48,413 nucleotides of DNA from an uncultured Syntrophobacterales bacterium (GTDB lineage Bacteria; Desulfobacterota; Syntrophia; Syntrophales; UBA5619). The position numbers and the translations under genes are program-made. Positions 32,601-41,360 of this stretch are shown piece by piece; positions within the stretch are counted from its first letter, which is position 1, and each line of letters starts with the position of its first letter. The DNA lies in the NCBI GenBank assembly GCA_903928915.1, contig CAIYSL010000052.1, forward strand, positions 1 to 48,413, written 5' to 3'. The notes under the pieces were generated by a model. The model worked only from the letters and a program-made list of their open reading frames with translations, made no database searches and was not told the DNA's origin.

Positions 32601-33011
32601 CCTGTCGGACATTCCGCACTGCCGGAGGCCGCCGGGAGCGACCGCATGGCCACGATCCTGATCGTCGAGGACAACCCCGACAACCTCACCACGGTCAGGG
32701 CGGTCCTGAAGGCCGGCGGCTACCGGATCGTCGAGGCGCGGGACGGCGAGGCCGGCATCGCGGCGGCGAAGCGGGAACGGCCCGACCTGATCCTCCTCGA
32801 CCTGGCGCTCCCGCTGCTGGACGGGCTCGCCGTGGCGCGAAGACTGAAAAGCGACGACGCCACGGCGCACATCCCCGTCGTCGCGCTGACCGCACGGGCG
32901 ATGAAAGGCGACCGGGAGGACGTTCTGAAGGCCGGCTGCGACGACTATGTGGCCAAGCCGATCGACATCGATGGCTTTACCGCAACGGTGAACCGATGGC
33001 TGGCGCGATGA
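29679..33011 (+). CDS. Hybrid sensor histidine kinase (Cache-HAMP-GAF-HK-REC-REC)
   Basis: 1110 residues, GTG start at 29679 after a GGGGGA site. TM1 is about 14-34, a periplasmic Cache-like domain runs to about 298, TM2 is 301-322 and HAMP 323-376. A GAF-like domain spans 385-535 and a Gln/Glu coiled coil 540-590. HisKA follows with NMSHELRTPLN (His603), then HATPase (NIIGNAVKFTDQG, DTGIGIPE, GTGLGLAIS). Two receivers follow: LLLVEDN with VLDLMMPG, and TILIVEDN with LLDLALPL. Both have the acceptor Asp; the second has the TARAMKGD switch and a KP pair. It senses an outside ligand and passes phosphate through two receivers, without an Hpt domain. Confidence 0.9.
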   Translation: MRRVEFTRMQHRLIAWFLAVALLPLLAVTVVIYQQRVRSIKQETFDKLTAIRDLKVDQINGWIRERSWDMEHFAKIAELLGLGAGPAGGARGPETTGAREKQFSLLAEMYKGARDFAGIYLISAASRKVVLASNPAFIGLDQSGQRLLTEPLRTGQPYISDVFFSDILKKPTLAVAAPVRDTRQPERPTTGVLVYLIDLERSVYPLLLDRSGLGETGETLIVNSDNVFLSELRWHNRAPLSLKTQAVPAVRAAKGETGILEGTDYRGEAILGAFTYLPATRWGFVAKMDQRELYAPIRMLFAGMAALFCAAAVIVCLLAILLGRYLSRPVVAMTETAKHIRAGDLAARNPIMTSDELGDLARAFNAMADGLAARVRDERANREFAQLVAAPNEVRGFAEAVVKKLAELTESPLAAFAVRNPATGRFEPIASLGMNPALLASFDAALREGEFGASLATGAVERIRDIPPDTAFTFKTFAGTIVPREIVTIPVTVRGEVRAMISLASIHGYAEEQIGILHQPAMLTLHTAFANVLANEATRSLAEELREKNQDLQAQSEELTAQSEELHQQSDEMRKQNEELQHQTLYVEEASRLKSQFLSNMSHELRTPLNSVMALSHVLMRQAADKLTAEELNYLGIIERNGRRLLTLINDILDLAKIEAGKMDVNPKPFSLKTTVENILESMAPLAAEKGIALTGELPSRFPLLESDEARVHQILQNIIGNAVKFTDQGGVTVSLSSDAEAVWVEVADTGIGIPEADLPYIFNEFMQVDGSASRRHEGTGLGLAISAKATHLLGGSIAVESAPGAGSRFTVTLPLRWRYPKAQRNPPPSVPPHLIVAGPKKEASRLLLVEDNEAAILQVRSVLESDGHLVDVARGGREALDYVRTTIPDGIVLDLMMPGIDGFAVLEEVRGSDSTRRIPVLILTARDLTPDDFKRLSANNVQQLVQKGDIDRDNLLGKVRAMLGIGRDRNPRSPVGHSALPEAAGSDRMATILIVEDNPDNLTTVRAVLKAGGYRIVEARDGEAGIAAAKRERPDLILLDLALPLLDGLAVARRLKSDDATAHIPVVALTARAMKGDREDVLKAGCDDYVAKPIDIDGFTATVNRWLAR

Positions 33012-33039
33012 CCGCGGGGCGGCAAACCGGGGGGGGACA

Positions 33040-36012
33040 ATGCCGAGCATACTAGCGATCGACGACAACCGGGACAATCTGACGACCATCGCGGCGCTGC
33101 TGAAGAATCTGCTGCCCGACTGCGCCCTGATTACCGCCTGCTCGGGGCAGGAGGGGATCGACCGGGCGCGGGCCGAGCAGCCGGACGCCATCCTCTTGGA
33201 CATCGTCATGCCGGGGATGGACGGGTTCGAGACCTGCCGGCGCCTCAAGGCGGACGACCGGAGCAGCCACATTCCGGTCATCATGCTCACGGCCATACGA
33301 ACGGAACCGCAGAGCCGGCTGCGGGCGCTGGAGACGGGCGCGGACGCCTTCCTGACCAAACCGATCGATCCCTATGAACTCGTCGCCCAGGTAAAGGTCG
33401 CTCTCCGGATCAAGGCAGCGGAGGACTGCCTGCGGGATGAAAATCGCAAGCTGGAGCGGCTGATCGACCAGAAAATCGGAGACCTGCGCATCTCCGAGGA
33501 GAAACTGTCCAAGATCTTTCAGGCCTCGCCCGATTCGCTGACCCTGTCGACGCTCGCGGAGCAGCGGTACATCGAGGTCAACGATGCCTTCCTCAGGCTG
33601 ATCGGCGCCGCACGGGAAACGGTCATCGGCCGCACCACCGCCGAGTTGGGGATCCTCGCCGACCCGGCCGCCTACGAACGGGCGCTGGAGATCATTCGCC
33701 GGACCGGCTCCCTCAAGGATCACGAGATCGAGCTCCGCATGCCGGACGGACAGACCCGGACCGTGCTCTGGTGCGCCGAGGCGATCGACTTCGCGGGGAA
33801 GGCCTGCACGATCAACGCGGTGAAGGACATCACCGACCGCAAACGGGCCGTGGAGGAGCGGGAGACGACGATCAAGCTGCTCAGCCTGCTCAACTCGGAA
33901 AACGGGCTGCGCGAGATCCTGCGGTTGATCTGCACGTTCCTCCACGACTGGTCGGGCTGCGAGGCGGTGGGCATCCGCCTGCGCGACGGCAACGATTTCC
34001 CCTACGCGGAGACCCGCGGGTTCCCCGGCGAGTTCGTGGAGGCGGAAAACCGCCTCTGCGTGGAATCCCACGACGACCGGCCGGCCGTCGAGGAGATCGG
34101 AAACCCTGCCCTGGAGTGCATGTGCGGCAACGTCCTGTGCGGCCGCTTCGACCCCGCCAAGCCCTTTTTCACCCCCCACGGCAGCTTCTGGTCCAACTGC
34201 ACCACGGAACTGCTGGCGACCACGACCGCGGAGGACCGCCAGGCCCGGACGCGCAACCGCTGCAACGGAGAGGGATACGAGTCGGTGGCTTTGATCCCGC
34301 TTCGGCTGGGCAAGACGACCTTCGGCCTGATCCAGCTGAACGACAAGCGGCGGGGACGCTTCACGCCGGGATTCATCGCCCAGATGGAGCGGATGGGCGA
34401 CAGCATCGCCGTCAGCCTTGCCCAACGCAAGACCCAGCAGGCGCTGCTCGCGAAGGAGCAGCAACTCTCCCGGGTGATGGAAACCAGCCCGGTCGGCATC
34501 GTCCAGATCGCCGTGGACGGACAGATCGTCTTCGCGAATCCCCAGGCGGAACGCATACTGGGCTTGACGAAGGACCGCCTCGCGGACATGACCTACAACG
34601 CCCCGGCATGGAGAATCACCGACTTCGCGGGCAACCCGTTTCCTGAGGATCAGCTCCCGTTCCGGCGCGTCATCGCCACCGGCGAGCCGGTGTACGACGT
34701 CCGGCACGCCATCGGCTGGCCGGACGGAACCCGGGTCCTGCTGTCGATCAACGCCGCGCCCCTCCTGAACGAAGCCGGTGGGGTCGAGGGAGTGGTGGCC
34801 GCGCTCAGCGACATCACCGAGCATTTTCGCGTCGCCGAGGAACACACGCTCCTCGAGGAGCGCCTGCACCGGGCCGAAAAGATGGAATCGCTCGGGCAGC
34901 TGGCCGGGGGCGTGGCCCACGACCTGAACAACATCCTCGGCGTTTCCACCGTGTACTCGGAGCTGCTCAAGGAAAAGATCCCGGACGAAAACCCCCTGCG
35001 GAGGTACGTGGACCATATCCTCTCCTCGCAGGAGAAGGCCGCGGCGATCATCCAGGACCTGCTCACGCTCGCCAGGAGAAGCGTGGTGGCGGCGGACGTC
35101 ATCAACCTCAACGACGTGATCGCCGGGTTCCTCAGGACCCCGGTGTTCGAGAAGATCCAGGGGTACTACCCCAACGTGACCTTCCGGACGCAGGCCGGCG
35201 CGCGCCTCCTGAACATCAGGGGCTCGGCCGTGCATATCGAAAAGACCCTGATGAACCTGGTCGCGAACGCGGCGGAGGCCATTGCCGGCAAGGGGGCCGT
35301 GACGATCACGACGGAGAACCGGTATCTCGACCGGCCGCTCAGCGGCTACGACGCGGTGCGGGAGGGAGATTACGCCGTATTGACCGTATCCGATACGGGC
35401 GCCGGGATACCCGCCGAGAGCATCGAGAAGATCTTCGAGCCCTTCTACACGAAAAAGACGATGGGCAGGAGCGGCACCGGTCTGGGGCTGGCCATCGTCT
35501 GGGGAACGGTGAAAGATCACGGCGGGTACATCGATGTCCAGACCGAGGTGGGCCGGGGAAGCGTCTTCACCCTCTTCTTCCCGGTCACGCGCGAGGAGCC
35601 CGCCGCGGCGCGGCAAAAGTCGCCGGTGGAACGGTATCTCGGCCGCGGGGAGTCGATCCTGGTGGTGGACGACAGCGCCGAGCAGCGCGACGTGGCCCAG
35701 CGGCTGCTCGGGCGGCTGGGGTACACGGTCCACCTGGCCGCGGGCGGGGAGGAGGCGGTGGAGTTCCTGAAGGGCCGCAGCGTCGACCTGGTGCTGCTGG
35801 ACATGATCATGGACCCCGGGATCGACGGCCTGGAGACCTACCGACGGATCGTGGCGCTGCGCCCGGGCCAGAAGGCGATCATCGTCAGCGGGTTCGCGGA
35901 GACGGACCGGGTGCGCACGGCCCAGGAGCTCGGGGCCGGGGCCTATGTGCGCAAGCCCTACCTGATGGAAACCATCGGCACCGCCATCCGGGACGAACTG
36001 CGCACGGGATAG
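33040..36012 (+). CDS. Cytoplasmic hybrid kinase (REC-PAS-GAF-PAS-HK-REC)
   Basis: 990 residues and no membrane segment. An N-terminal receiver (ILAIDDN, Asp54 in LLDIVMPGMDG) is followed by a PAS domain (about 155-270) and a GAF-like domain (about 280-460) with ECMCGNVLCGRF and further Cys, which may bind metal, haem or a thiol-reactive signal. A second PAS (about 470-590), HisKA (GGVAHDLNN, His627), HATPase with FEPFYTKK and GTGLGLAIVWG, and a C-terminal receiver (Asp921 in LLDMIMDPG) complete it. As the first receiver has no membrane partner of its own, phosphate may come from the upstream kinase. The C-terminal third is nearly repeated in the next gene. Confidence 0.9.
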   Translation: MPSILAIDDNRDNLTTIAALLKNLLPDCALITACSGQEGIDRARAEQPDAILLDIVMPGMDGFETCRRLKADDRSSHIPVIMLTAIRTEPQSRLRALETGADAFLTKPIDPYELVAQVKVALRIKAAEDCLRDENRKLERLIDQKIGDLRISEEKLSKIFQASPDSLTLSTLAEQRYIEVNDAFLRLIGAARETVIGRTTAELGILADPAAYERALEIIRRTGSLKDHEIELRMPDGQTRTVLWCAEAIDFAGKACTINAVKDITDRKRAVEERETTIKLLSLLNSENGLREILRLICTFLHDWSGCEAVGIRLRDGNDFPYAETRGFPGEFVEAENRLCVESHDDRPAVEEIGNPALECMCGNVLCGRFDPAKPFFTPHGSFWSNCTTELLATTTAEDRQARTRNRCNGEGYESVALIPLRLGKTTFGLIQLNDKRRGRFTPGFIAQMERMGDSIAVSLAQRKTQQALLAKEQQLSRVMETSPVGIVQIAVDGQIVFANPQAERILGLTKDRLADMTYNAPAWRITDFAGNPFPEDQLPFRRVIATGEPVYDVRHAIGWPDGTRVLLSINAAPLLNEAGGVEGVVAALSDITEHFRVAEEHTLLEERLHRAEKMESLGQLAGGVAHDLNNILGVSTVYSELLKEKIPDENPLRRYVDHILSSQEKAAAIIQDLLTLARRSVVAADVINLNDVIAGFLRTPVFEKIQGYYPNVTFRTQAGARLLNIRGSAVHIEKTLMNLVANAAEAIAGKGAVTITTENRYLDRPLSGYDAVREGDYAVLTVSDTGAGIPAESIEKIFEPFYTKKTMGRSGTGLGLAIVWGTVKDHGGYIDVQTEVGRGSVFTLFFPVTREEPAAARQKSPVERYLGRGESILVVDDSAEQRDVAQRLLGRLGYTVHLAAGGEEAVEFLKGRSVDLVLLDMIMDPGIDGLETYRRIVALRPGQKAIIVSGFAETDRVRTAQELGAGAYVRKPYLMETIGTAIRDELRTG

Positions 36013-36040
36013 GGACGATGACCTGCGGGGGGAAATCGGC

Positions 36041-39000
36041 ATGGACGATCGGAAGCGTGGAATGTGGATGAGCACCGGGGCCGCGCGGGAGCGGAAACAC
36101 CTCGAGTCCGCAGCGCCGGGGCAGCCCGGCCACGGGGCAGGGACGGGCGGAACGATGTCCCCGTCAGTGCGCCTGCTCCTGGCGGCCCCGGTTGTTTTCT
36201 TTCTCCTGCTGCTGATCGGTACCGTCATCCTCTCGAACGGCGGGTCCTACGAGCCCCCCTTCGTGCTGTTCCTGTTGAACCTCCTGTTTCTCACCGCCAT
36301 CCCCTTCGGCGTGGCGGCAGTCGTATCGCTGGCCTTTCTGAGGAGCGGCACGCTGACCTTGCTGCTGCTGGGCTGCGGAATGGTGTCGCTCGGAACGGGA
36401 AGCCTCCTGGGAGGCCTTGCCGTCCACAGGGACCCGAACGTTACGGTCACCCTGCACAACACGGGCAGTCTTCTGAGCGCCCTGTTTCTGTTTTCCTGTA
36501 CCCTCTTGTCGTTCACGCACACCGGTTCGGGCCTAGCTACCGCACGCAGGGGCGTCAAACTGACCGCCGCGTACCTGGCCATCGCGGCCGGTGGCGTCCT
36601 TCTCTATTGGGGATCCTCAGCCGCGCTTACCCCGCCGTTCTTCATCCAGGGGACCGGGCCCACGCCCCTCAGACAGACGATCCTCGGCGGGGCGCTGCTG
36701 TTCTTCACGCTGTCGACGATCCTTTCCGGTCTTCTGTATCTCCGTGAGCGGCATCTCTTTTTCCCGCTGTACGCGATCGGGCTCGCCCTGATGACCATCG
36801 GCCTGTATGCCGTCTTCATCCAGAAGGCGGTCGGCTCGCCGGTCGGGTGGGTAGGGAGGGGGGCGCAGTACGGTGCGATGCTGTACTTCCTGGCCGCGGC
36901 GGTCGTCGTCCTTAGGGAGCGGATCGCTACCGACCGCTCCTTTGCCTCGATCCTGGGGGGCTTCTTCAGCAACTACCTGAAGGAGCAGGTTCTAGTGCGG
37001 ACCGCCGCGCTGGAAGAGGTAACGGCCGCACTGGAAGCGCGCGAGACGCTGCTTGGGCTCCTGGCCGACAACGTGTCCGACGTGATCTGGGTGCTCGACC
37101 TGGAAACGATGCGCTTTCTGTACGTCAGCCCCTCGGTCGAGCGCCTGCGCGGCTACACCCCCGAGGAAGCGCTCGCCCAAGACGCCGCAGCGGCGCTGAC
37201 GGCGGAGTCGCTGCGGTATATCCGGCAGGTCATTCCCGAACGCGTGCGGGCCCTGGACCGAGAGCGGACAGGACCCTCGTACCGCGACGAAATCGGACAA
37301 CCCCACCGCGACGGCAGTACGGTCTGGACGGAAGTCACCACCCGCTACCGTCTCAACCCGAAGAACGGCCATGTCGAGGTGTACGGCGTGTCCCGCGACA
37401 TAAGCGAGCGCAGGCAGGCGGAGCAGGTCCTGATCGAGGCGGCGCGCGAGTGGTCGACCTCCTTCGATGCGATGTCCGACGGCGTGTCGATCCTCGGCGC
37501 CGATCGAACGATCCTCCGGGCCAACCGCGCCCTCTGCCGGATGCTGGGAAAGCGGGAAGAGGAAATCGTCGGCCAGAAATGCTTCCGGATCTTTCACGGC
37601 GGGGAGCATCCCGTCGACCGCTGCCCCGTTCAAACGACGCGGGAGACGCTCGCGGAAGGGCATGCGGAGTTCTTCGAACCTACGCTCGACCGGTGGTTGT
37701 CCGTCTCCACCGCGCCCGTTCTGGACGGAGCCGGCCGCCTGCAGCGGATTGTGCACGTGGCCCGGGACATCACCGATCGCATCCGAAGTCAGGAAGCCCT
37801 GGAAGAGAAGACGCGGCTGGTGCAGACCTTCATCGACGCCCTCCCCTGCACGGCCCTGCTGCTCGACCGCAACCGCGTCGTGGTGCTGCCCAACAAGTCC
37901 GCGCGGGAAGTCGGCGCGGCAGTGGGCACCCAGTGCTTCTACACCTGGGGGCAACGGCTGGAGCCCTGCCCCTGGTGCCTCGCCCCCGCCGCCCTGACGA
38001 CCGGAACGGAACAGCATCTCGTCGTGGAGGCCCTGGGCACGGTCTGGGACGCGCACTGGATACCGGTCGGCCCCGACCTGTACCTCCATTACGCCTTCGA
38101 CATCACCGACCGGAAACGGCTGGAGGAGCGGCTGCACCGGGCCGAAAAGATGGAGGCGCTGGGAATGCTGGCCGGGGGAGTGGCCCATGACCTCAACAAC
38201 GTCCTGGGGGTCCTGTTCGTCTACACGGAACTGCTCCGGGATATGGTCCCGGCGGGAGGCCCGCTGCAGACCTACGCCGATCAGATCCTGTCGTCGGGGG
38301 AAAAGGGGGCGGCGATCGTCCAGGACCTCCTGACCCTGGCCAGGAGGAGCGTGCCCGTGTACGGCGTACTCAACCTCAATGCCGTCATCGCCGATTTCCT
38401 CCGGACCCCGGTGTATGAGAAGCTGCAGGCCGGCCGCCCGGCGGTCTCCTTCCGGACGGAGCTCTCGCCGGAACTGCTCAACGTCAGGGGGTCCGCGCTC
38501 CACCTGGAAAAGACGGTGATGAACCTCATCGCCAATGCCGCGGAGTCGATCACGGACGGCGGCCGGGTGACCGTCCGGACGGAGAACCGGTACCTCGACC
38601 GGCCGGTGCACGGCTACGACGCCGTGCAGGAGGGAGACTACGCGGTCCTCGCCGTGTCGGACACGGGCGAAGGGATTTCGACCGAGGACATCGGCAAGAT
38701 CTTCGAGCCCTTCTACACGAAGAAGGTCATGGGCAGGAGCGGCACCGGCCTGGGGCTGGCCATCGTCTGGGGGACGGTGAAGGATCACAGCGGGTACATC
38801 GACGTGCAGAGCGAGGCGGGGACCGGCACGACCTTCACCCTCTACTTCCCGGTGACCCGCGAGGAGGCGCCGGAGGCGCCGCACAAAGTCCCGGTGGAGC
38901 AGTACCTGGGCCGGGGGGAGTCGATCCTCGTGGTGGACGACAGCCCCGAGCAGCGCGACGTGGCCGAGCGGCTGCTCGAGCGGCTGGGGTACACGGTCCA

Positions 39001-39286
39001 CCTGGCCGCGGGCGGGGAGGAGGCGGTGGAGTTCCTGAGGGGCCGCAGCGTCGACCTGGTGCTGCTGGACATGATCATGGACCCCGGGATCGACGGCCTG
39101 GAAACCTACCGGCGGATCGCGGCGCTGCACCCGGGGCAGCGGGCAATCATCGTCAGCGGGTTCGCCGAGACGGAGCAGGTCCGCACGGCCCAGGAGCTCG
39201 GGGCCGGGGCCTATGTGCGCAAGCCCTACCTGATGGAGAAGATCGGCACCGCCATCCGCGACGAACTGCGGAAGGGGCAATCGTAA
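36041..39286 (+). CDS. Membrane hybrid kinase (7TM sensor-PAS x3-HK-REC)
   Basis: 1081 residues. After a 38-residue tail, about eight hydrophobic segments (40-300) form a MASE-like integral sensor, then a linker helix. Three PAS domains follow: about 345-470, 475-600 and 605-700. The second and third carry Cys pairs (CFRIFHGGEHPVDRCPV; CFYTWGQRLEPCPWC), which may bind metal or a redox group. HisKA (GGVAHDLNN, His716), HATPase and a C-terminal receiver (Asp1010) complete it. The C-terminal part is close to the preceding gene at DNA level. The ATG at 36041 follows GGGGGG; an internal ATG at 36155 (MSPSV) would drop the tail. Confidence 0.88.
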   Translation: MDDRKRGMWMSTGAARERKHLESAAPGQPGHGAGTGGTMSPSVRLLLAAPVVFFLLLLIGTVILSNGGSYEPPFVLFLLNLLFLTAIPFGVAAVVSLAFLRSGTLTLLLLGCGMVSLGTGSLLGGLAVHRDPNVTVTLHNTGSLLSALFLFSCTLLSFTHTGSGLATARRGVKLTAAYLAIAAGGVLLYWGSSAALTPPFFIQGTGPTPLRQTILGGALLFFTLSTILSGLLYLRERHLFFPLYAIGLALMTIGLYAVFIQKAVGSPVGWVGRGAQYGAMLYFLAAAVVVLRERIATDRSFASILGGFFSNYLKEQVLVRTAALEEVTAALEARETLLGLLADNVSDVIWVLDLETMRFLYVSPSVERLRGYTPEEALAQDAAAALTAESLRYIRQVIPERVRALDRERTGPSYRDEIGQPHRDGSTVWTEVTTRYRLNPKNGHVEVYGVSRDISERRQAEQVLIEAAREWSTSFDAMSDGVSILGADRTILRANRALCRMLGKREEEIVGQKCFRIFHGGEHPVDRCPVQTTRETLAEGHAEFFEPTLDRWLSVSTAPVLDGAGRLQRIVHVARDITDRIRSQEALEEKTRLVQTFIDALPCTALLLDRNRVVVLPNKSAREVGAAVGTQCFYTWGQRLEPCPWCLAPAALTTGTEQHLVVEALGTVWDAHWIPVGPDLYLHYAFDITDRKRLEERLHRAEKMEALGMLAGGVAHDLNNVLGVLFVYTELLRDMVPAGGPLQTYADQILSSGEKGAAIVQDLLTLARRSVPVYGVLNLNAVIADFLRTPVYEKLQAGRPAVSFRTELSPELLNVRGSALHLEKTVMNLIANAAESITDGGRVTVRTENRYLDRPVHGYDAVQEGDYAVLAVSDTGEGISTEDIGKIFEPFYTKKVMGRSGTGLGLAIVWGTVKDHSGYIDVQSEAGTGTTFTLYFPVTREEAPEAPHKVPVEQYLGRGESILVVDDSPEQRDVAERLLERLGYTVHLAAGGEEAVEFLRGRSVDLVLLDMIMDPGIDGLETYRRIAALHPGQRAIIVSGFAETEQVRTAQELGAGAYVRKPYLMEKIGTAIRDELRKGQS

Positions 39287-39302
39287 TCGGAGGAGAGTTT
39301 AC

Positions 39303-40700
39303 GTGGCGAATATCCTGATCATCGACGACGACGAGGCCTTCTGCCGCGGATTGGCGGAGGCGATGCAGGCCGGAGGGAGCCAGGCGACCTGCGCCCATAC
39401 GCTCGAAGCGGGGCTGCGGCTTGCCGCGGCGGAGCCCTTCGATGTGGTTTTTCTCGACGTGATCCTGCCCGACGGTAACGGGCTGACGCGGCTTTCCGAC
39501 ATCCGGGCCGTCCCGTCCCGGCCGGAAATCATCATCCTTACGGGTGGCGGCACCCCCGACGGCGCCGAGATGGCGATCGCAAGCGGCGCCTGGGACTACA
39601 TCCAGAAACCCTTCCCGCTCAGCGTCATCCGGCTCCACCTGATGCGGGCCCTCCAGTACCGGGAAGAGCGGCAGATGCGCAAACCCCACAGCACGCTCAA
39701 GATCGGCGGCATCATCGGACGTAGCGCCCGGATGCGGGATTCCTACGACCTGCTCGCCGAGGCCGCGGCGGCGGACGTGACCGTGCTCATCACCGGGGAA
39801 ACGGGCACGGGCAAGGAATTGTTCGCCAAGGCGATTCACGACAACAGCCTTCGCGCCGGGGAGAGCTTCGTCGTCGTCGATTGCGCCGCGCTCCAGGGAA
39901 GCCTGATCGAGAGCATCCTGTTCGGGTACGAGAAAGGGGCCTTCACCGGCGCCGCGCAGAGCCGCGAGGGGCTGATCAAGCAGGCGGACCGGGGGACCTT
40001 GTTTCTGGACGAAATCGCCGAGCTTCCGCTGGCCGTGCAGAAGGTCTTTCTCCGGGTCCTCCAGGAGCGCCGTTTCCGACCGCTCGGTTGTCGCGGCGAG
40101 GTCGAGAGCAACTTCCGGCTGATCGCGGCCACCAACCGCAACCTGGCCGGGATGGTCCAGACGGGGCAGTTCCGGGAGGACCTCCTGTACCGGCTGCGGG
40201 CGCTGACGATCTCGCTGCCTCCGCTGAGGGAACACCGGGAGGATATCGTGCCGATCGCGCAGTACCACCAGGAGAAGATCTGCAAGCGCAGCGGTCTGGC
40301 CCCCAAGGTATTCTCGCCCGATTTCATCGAGGCGCTGCTCTCCTATGCCTGGCCGGGCAACGTCCGCGAACTGGTCAACGCGATCGACCGGGCCGTGGCC
40401 GCATCGGCGTCCGCCTCGACGCTGTTCAGCAGGCACCTGCCCCGGGAGATCCGCATCCAACTGGTGCGGGCCTCGACTGCAGCCGCGCCCGCCGATGAAG
40501 CGGCCGCCCCCCCGCCCCGCACCCTCCCCACCCTGAAGGAGCTGCGCGTCTCCGTGTACGAAAAGGCAGAGCGGGAGTATTTGCTCGACCTCCTCAAGCT
40601 TACCGCGGGCAGCATCGAGCAGGCCTGCGGAATCGCAGACCTCAGCCAGCCGCGACTGTATGAACTGCTGAGGAAACACCGGCTGTCGACAAAGGGATGA
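39303..40700 (+). CDS. NtrC-family sigma-54-dependent response regulator
   Basis: 465 residues. Receiver 1-120 (ILIIDDDEAF; Asp52 in FLDVILPDG), AAA+ domain from about 135 with GETGTGKELF (Walker A), the sigma-54 contact loop GAFTGA (212-217), GTLFLDEIAELP (Walker B) and a C-terminal Fis-type helix-turn-helix (about 425-462, ACGIADLSQPRLYELLRKH). A GTG start at 39303 has GGAGGAGAG upstream. It lies 16 bp after the third hybrid kinase, its likely partner. A palindrome at 40721-40777 and a sigma-54 promoter at 40854-40869 lie right downstream, so it probably drives the chemosensory operon. Confidence 0.93.
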   Translation: MANILIIDDDEAFCRGLAEAMQAGGSQATCAHTLEAGLRLAAAEPFDVVFLDVILPDGNGLTRLSDIRAVPSRPEIIILTGGGTPDGAEMAIASGAWDYIQKPFPLSVIRLHLMRALQYREERQMRKPHSTLKIGGIIGRSARMRDSYDLLAEAAAADVTVLITGETGTGKELFAKAIHDNSLRAGESFVVVDCAALQGSLIESILFGYEKGAFTGAAQSREGLIKQADRGTLFLDEIAELPLAVQKVFLRVLQERRFRPLGCRGEVESNFRLIAATNRNLAGMVQTGQFREDLLYRLRALTISLPPLREHREDIVPIAQYHQEKICKRSGLAPKVFSPDFIEALLSYAWPGNVRELVNAIDRAVAASASASTLFSRHLPREIRIQLVRASTAAAPADEAAAPPPRTLPTLKELRVSVYEKAEREYLLDLLKLTAGSIEQACGIADLSQPRLYELLRKHRLSTKG

Positions 40701-40720
40701 CGAGCGCTCCCGATTCCTCC

Positions 40721-40777
40721 GGTACGGGAAAACCATAGCATTATGGTATTTCCATAAAATTATGGTTTCCCCGTACC
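40721..40777. promoter_or_regulatory. 57-bp palindrome, probable upstream activating site
   Basis: Arms 40721-40737 and 40761-40777 are reverse complements with one mismatch in 17. Nested inside are two AT-rich dyads, ACCATA-GCAT-TATGGT (40732-40747) and CCATAA-AA-TTATGG (40752-40765). It is 21 bp after the regulator's stop codon and about 106 bp before the sigma-54 -24 element, the usual distance for an NtrC-type enhancer. A terminator of the kinase operon is the alternative, but no T run follows. Confidence 0.7.
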
Positions 40778-40853
40778 TTATCCCGCCATGACCGGAATGG
40801 CCTCTCTGCCGTAACACCCTGACTTTTTTAGATTATCAAAGACATCCCGCCCC

Positions 40854-40869
40854 TGGCCCCATTATTGCT
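40854..40869 (+). promoter_or_regulatory. Sigma-54 (-24/-12) promoter of the chemosensory operon
   Basis: TGGCCCCATTATTGCT carries GG at 40855-40856 and GC at 40867-40868, exactly 10 bp apart, with TTGC at the -12 site. This matches the RpoN consensus. Transcription would begin near 40880, about 44 nt before the first start codon (40924). Confidence 0.8.
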
Positions 40870-40923
40870 TTGCGAATAGGCCGTACCGAGCAGCATTTCC
40901 ACAACCGAATGGGGTCGTGAAAC

Positions 40924-41304
40924 ATGGCATCTATTCTGTACATACCGGCCGGAAACGGCCTGGAACAGTGCTTCCGGGCCCTTCTGCAGATCACCGTCCC
41001 GAACAAAGAATTCGAAACGTACCGCTCCATCGGGGAGCTCGCGGAGAGGCTCGGCAGGCCGCCTTCCAACGTAAAGGTGGCCGTGCTGTTCGCCGTCAAC
41101 CGGGAGGAGTTCATGGGGATCCTTGCGATCGGCGACCTGATGCGGGACGTGAAGACCATCCTGATCCTGGCGGACCAGGACAAGGACACGATCGCGAAGG
41201 CGCACTCGCTGCGGCCGCGGTACATGACCTGGCTGGACGCGGAATTCGGCAATGTTCCGACCGTGCTGAAACGCATGGTCGATCTGTACGACAACGTGGC
41301 GTGA
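40924..41304 (+). CDS. Small receiver-like protein of unknown function
   Basis: 126 residues with alternating strands and helices of a receiver-like fold: ASILYIPAGNG, VAVLFAVNREEF, KTILILADQD, RPRYMTWLDA and a final VLKRMVDLYDN helix. The acidic pocket and the phospho-accepting Asp expected after the third strand are not evident (FAVNREE takes that place), so it may be a phosphorylation-independent pseudo-receiver. First gene after the sigma-54 promoter. It is 56 bp before the MCP-like gene and co-transcribed with it. I do not know a characterised homologue. Confidence 0.6.
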   Translation: MASILYIPAGNGLEQCFRALLQITVPNKEFETYRSIGELAERLGRPPSNVKVAVLFAVNREEFMGILAIGDLMRDVKTILILADQDKDTIAKAHSLRPRYMTWLDAEFGNVPTVLKRMVDLYDNVA

Positions 41305-41360
41305 CCCCCGCCGCGCCGGCGGGACCGCGGGAAGCCCGGAGAGAGGACGACGGACACGGC

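Noticed and set aside
33052-36228. 1058-codon minus strand frame opposite the second hybrid kinase
   Set aside because: Mirror of a well-supported kinase; no domain visible in the translated product.
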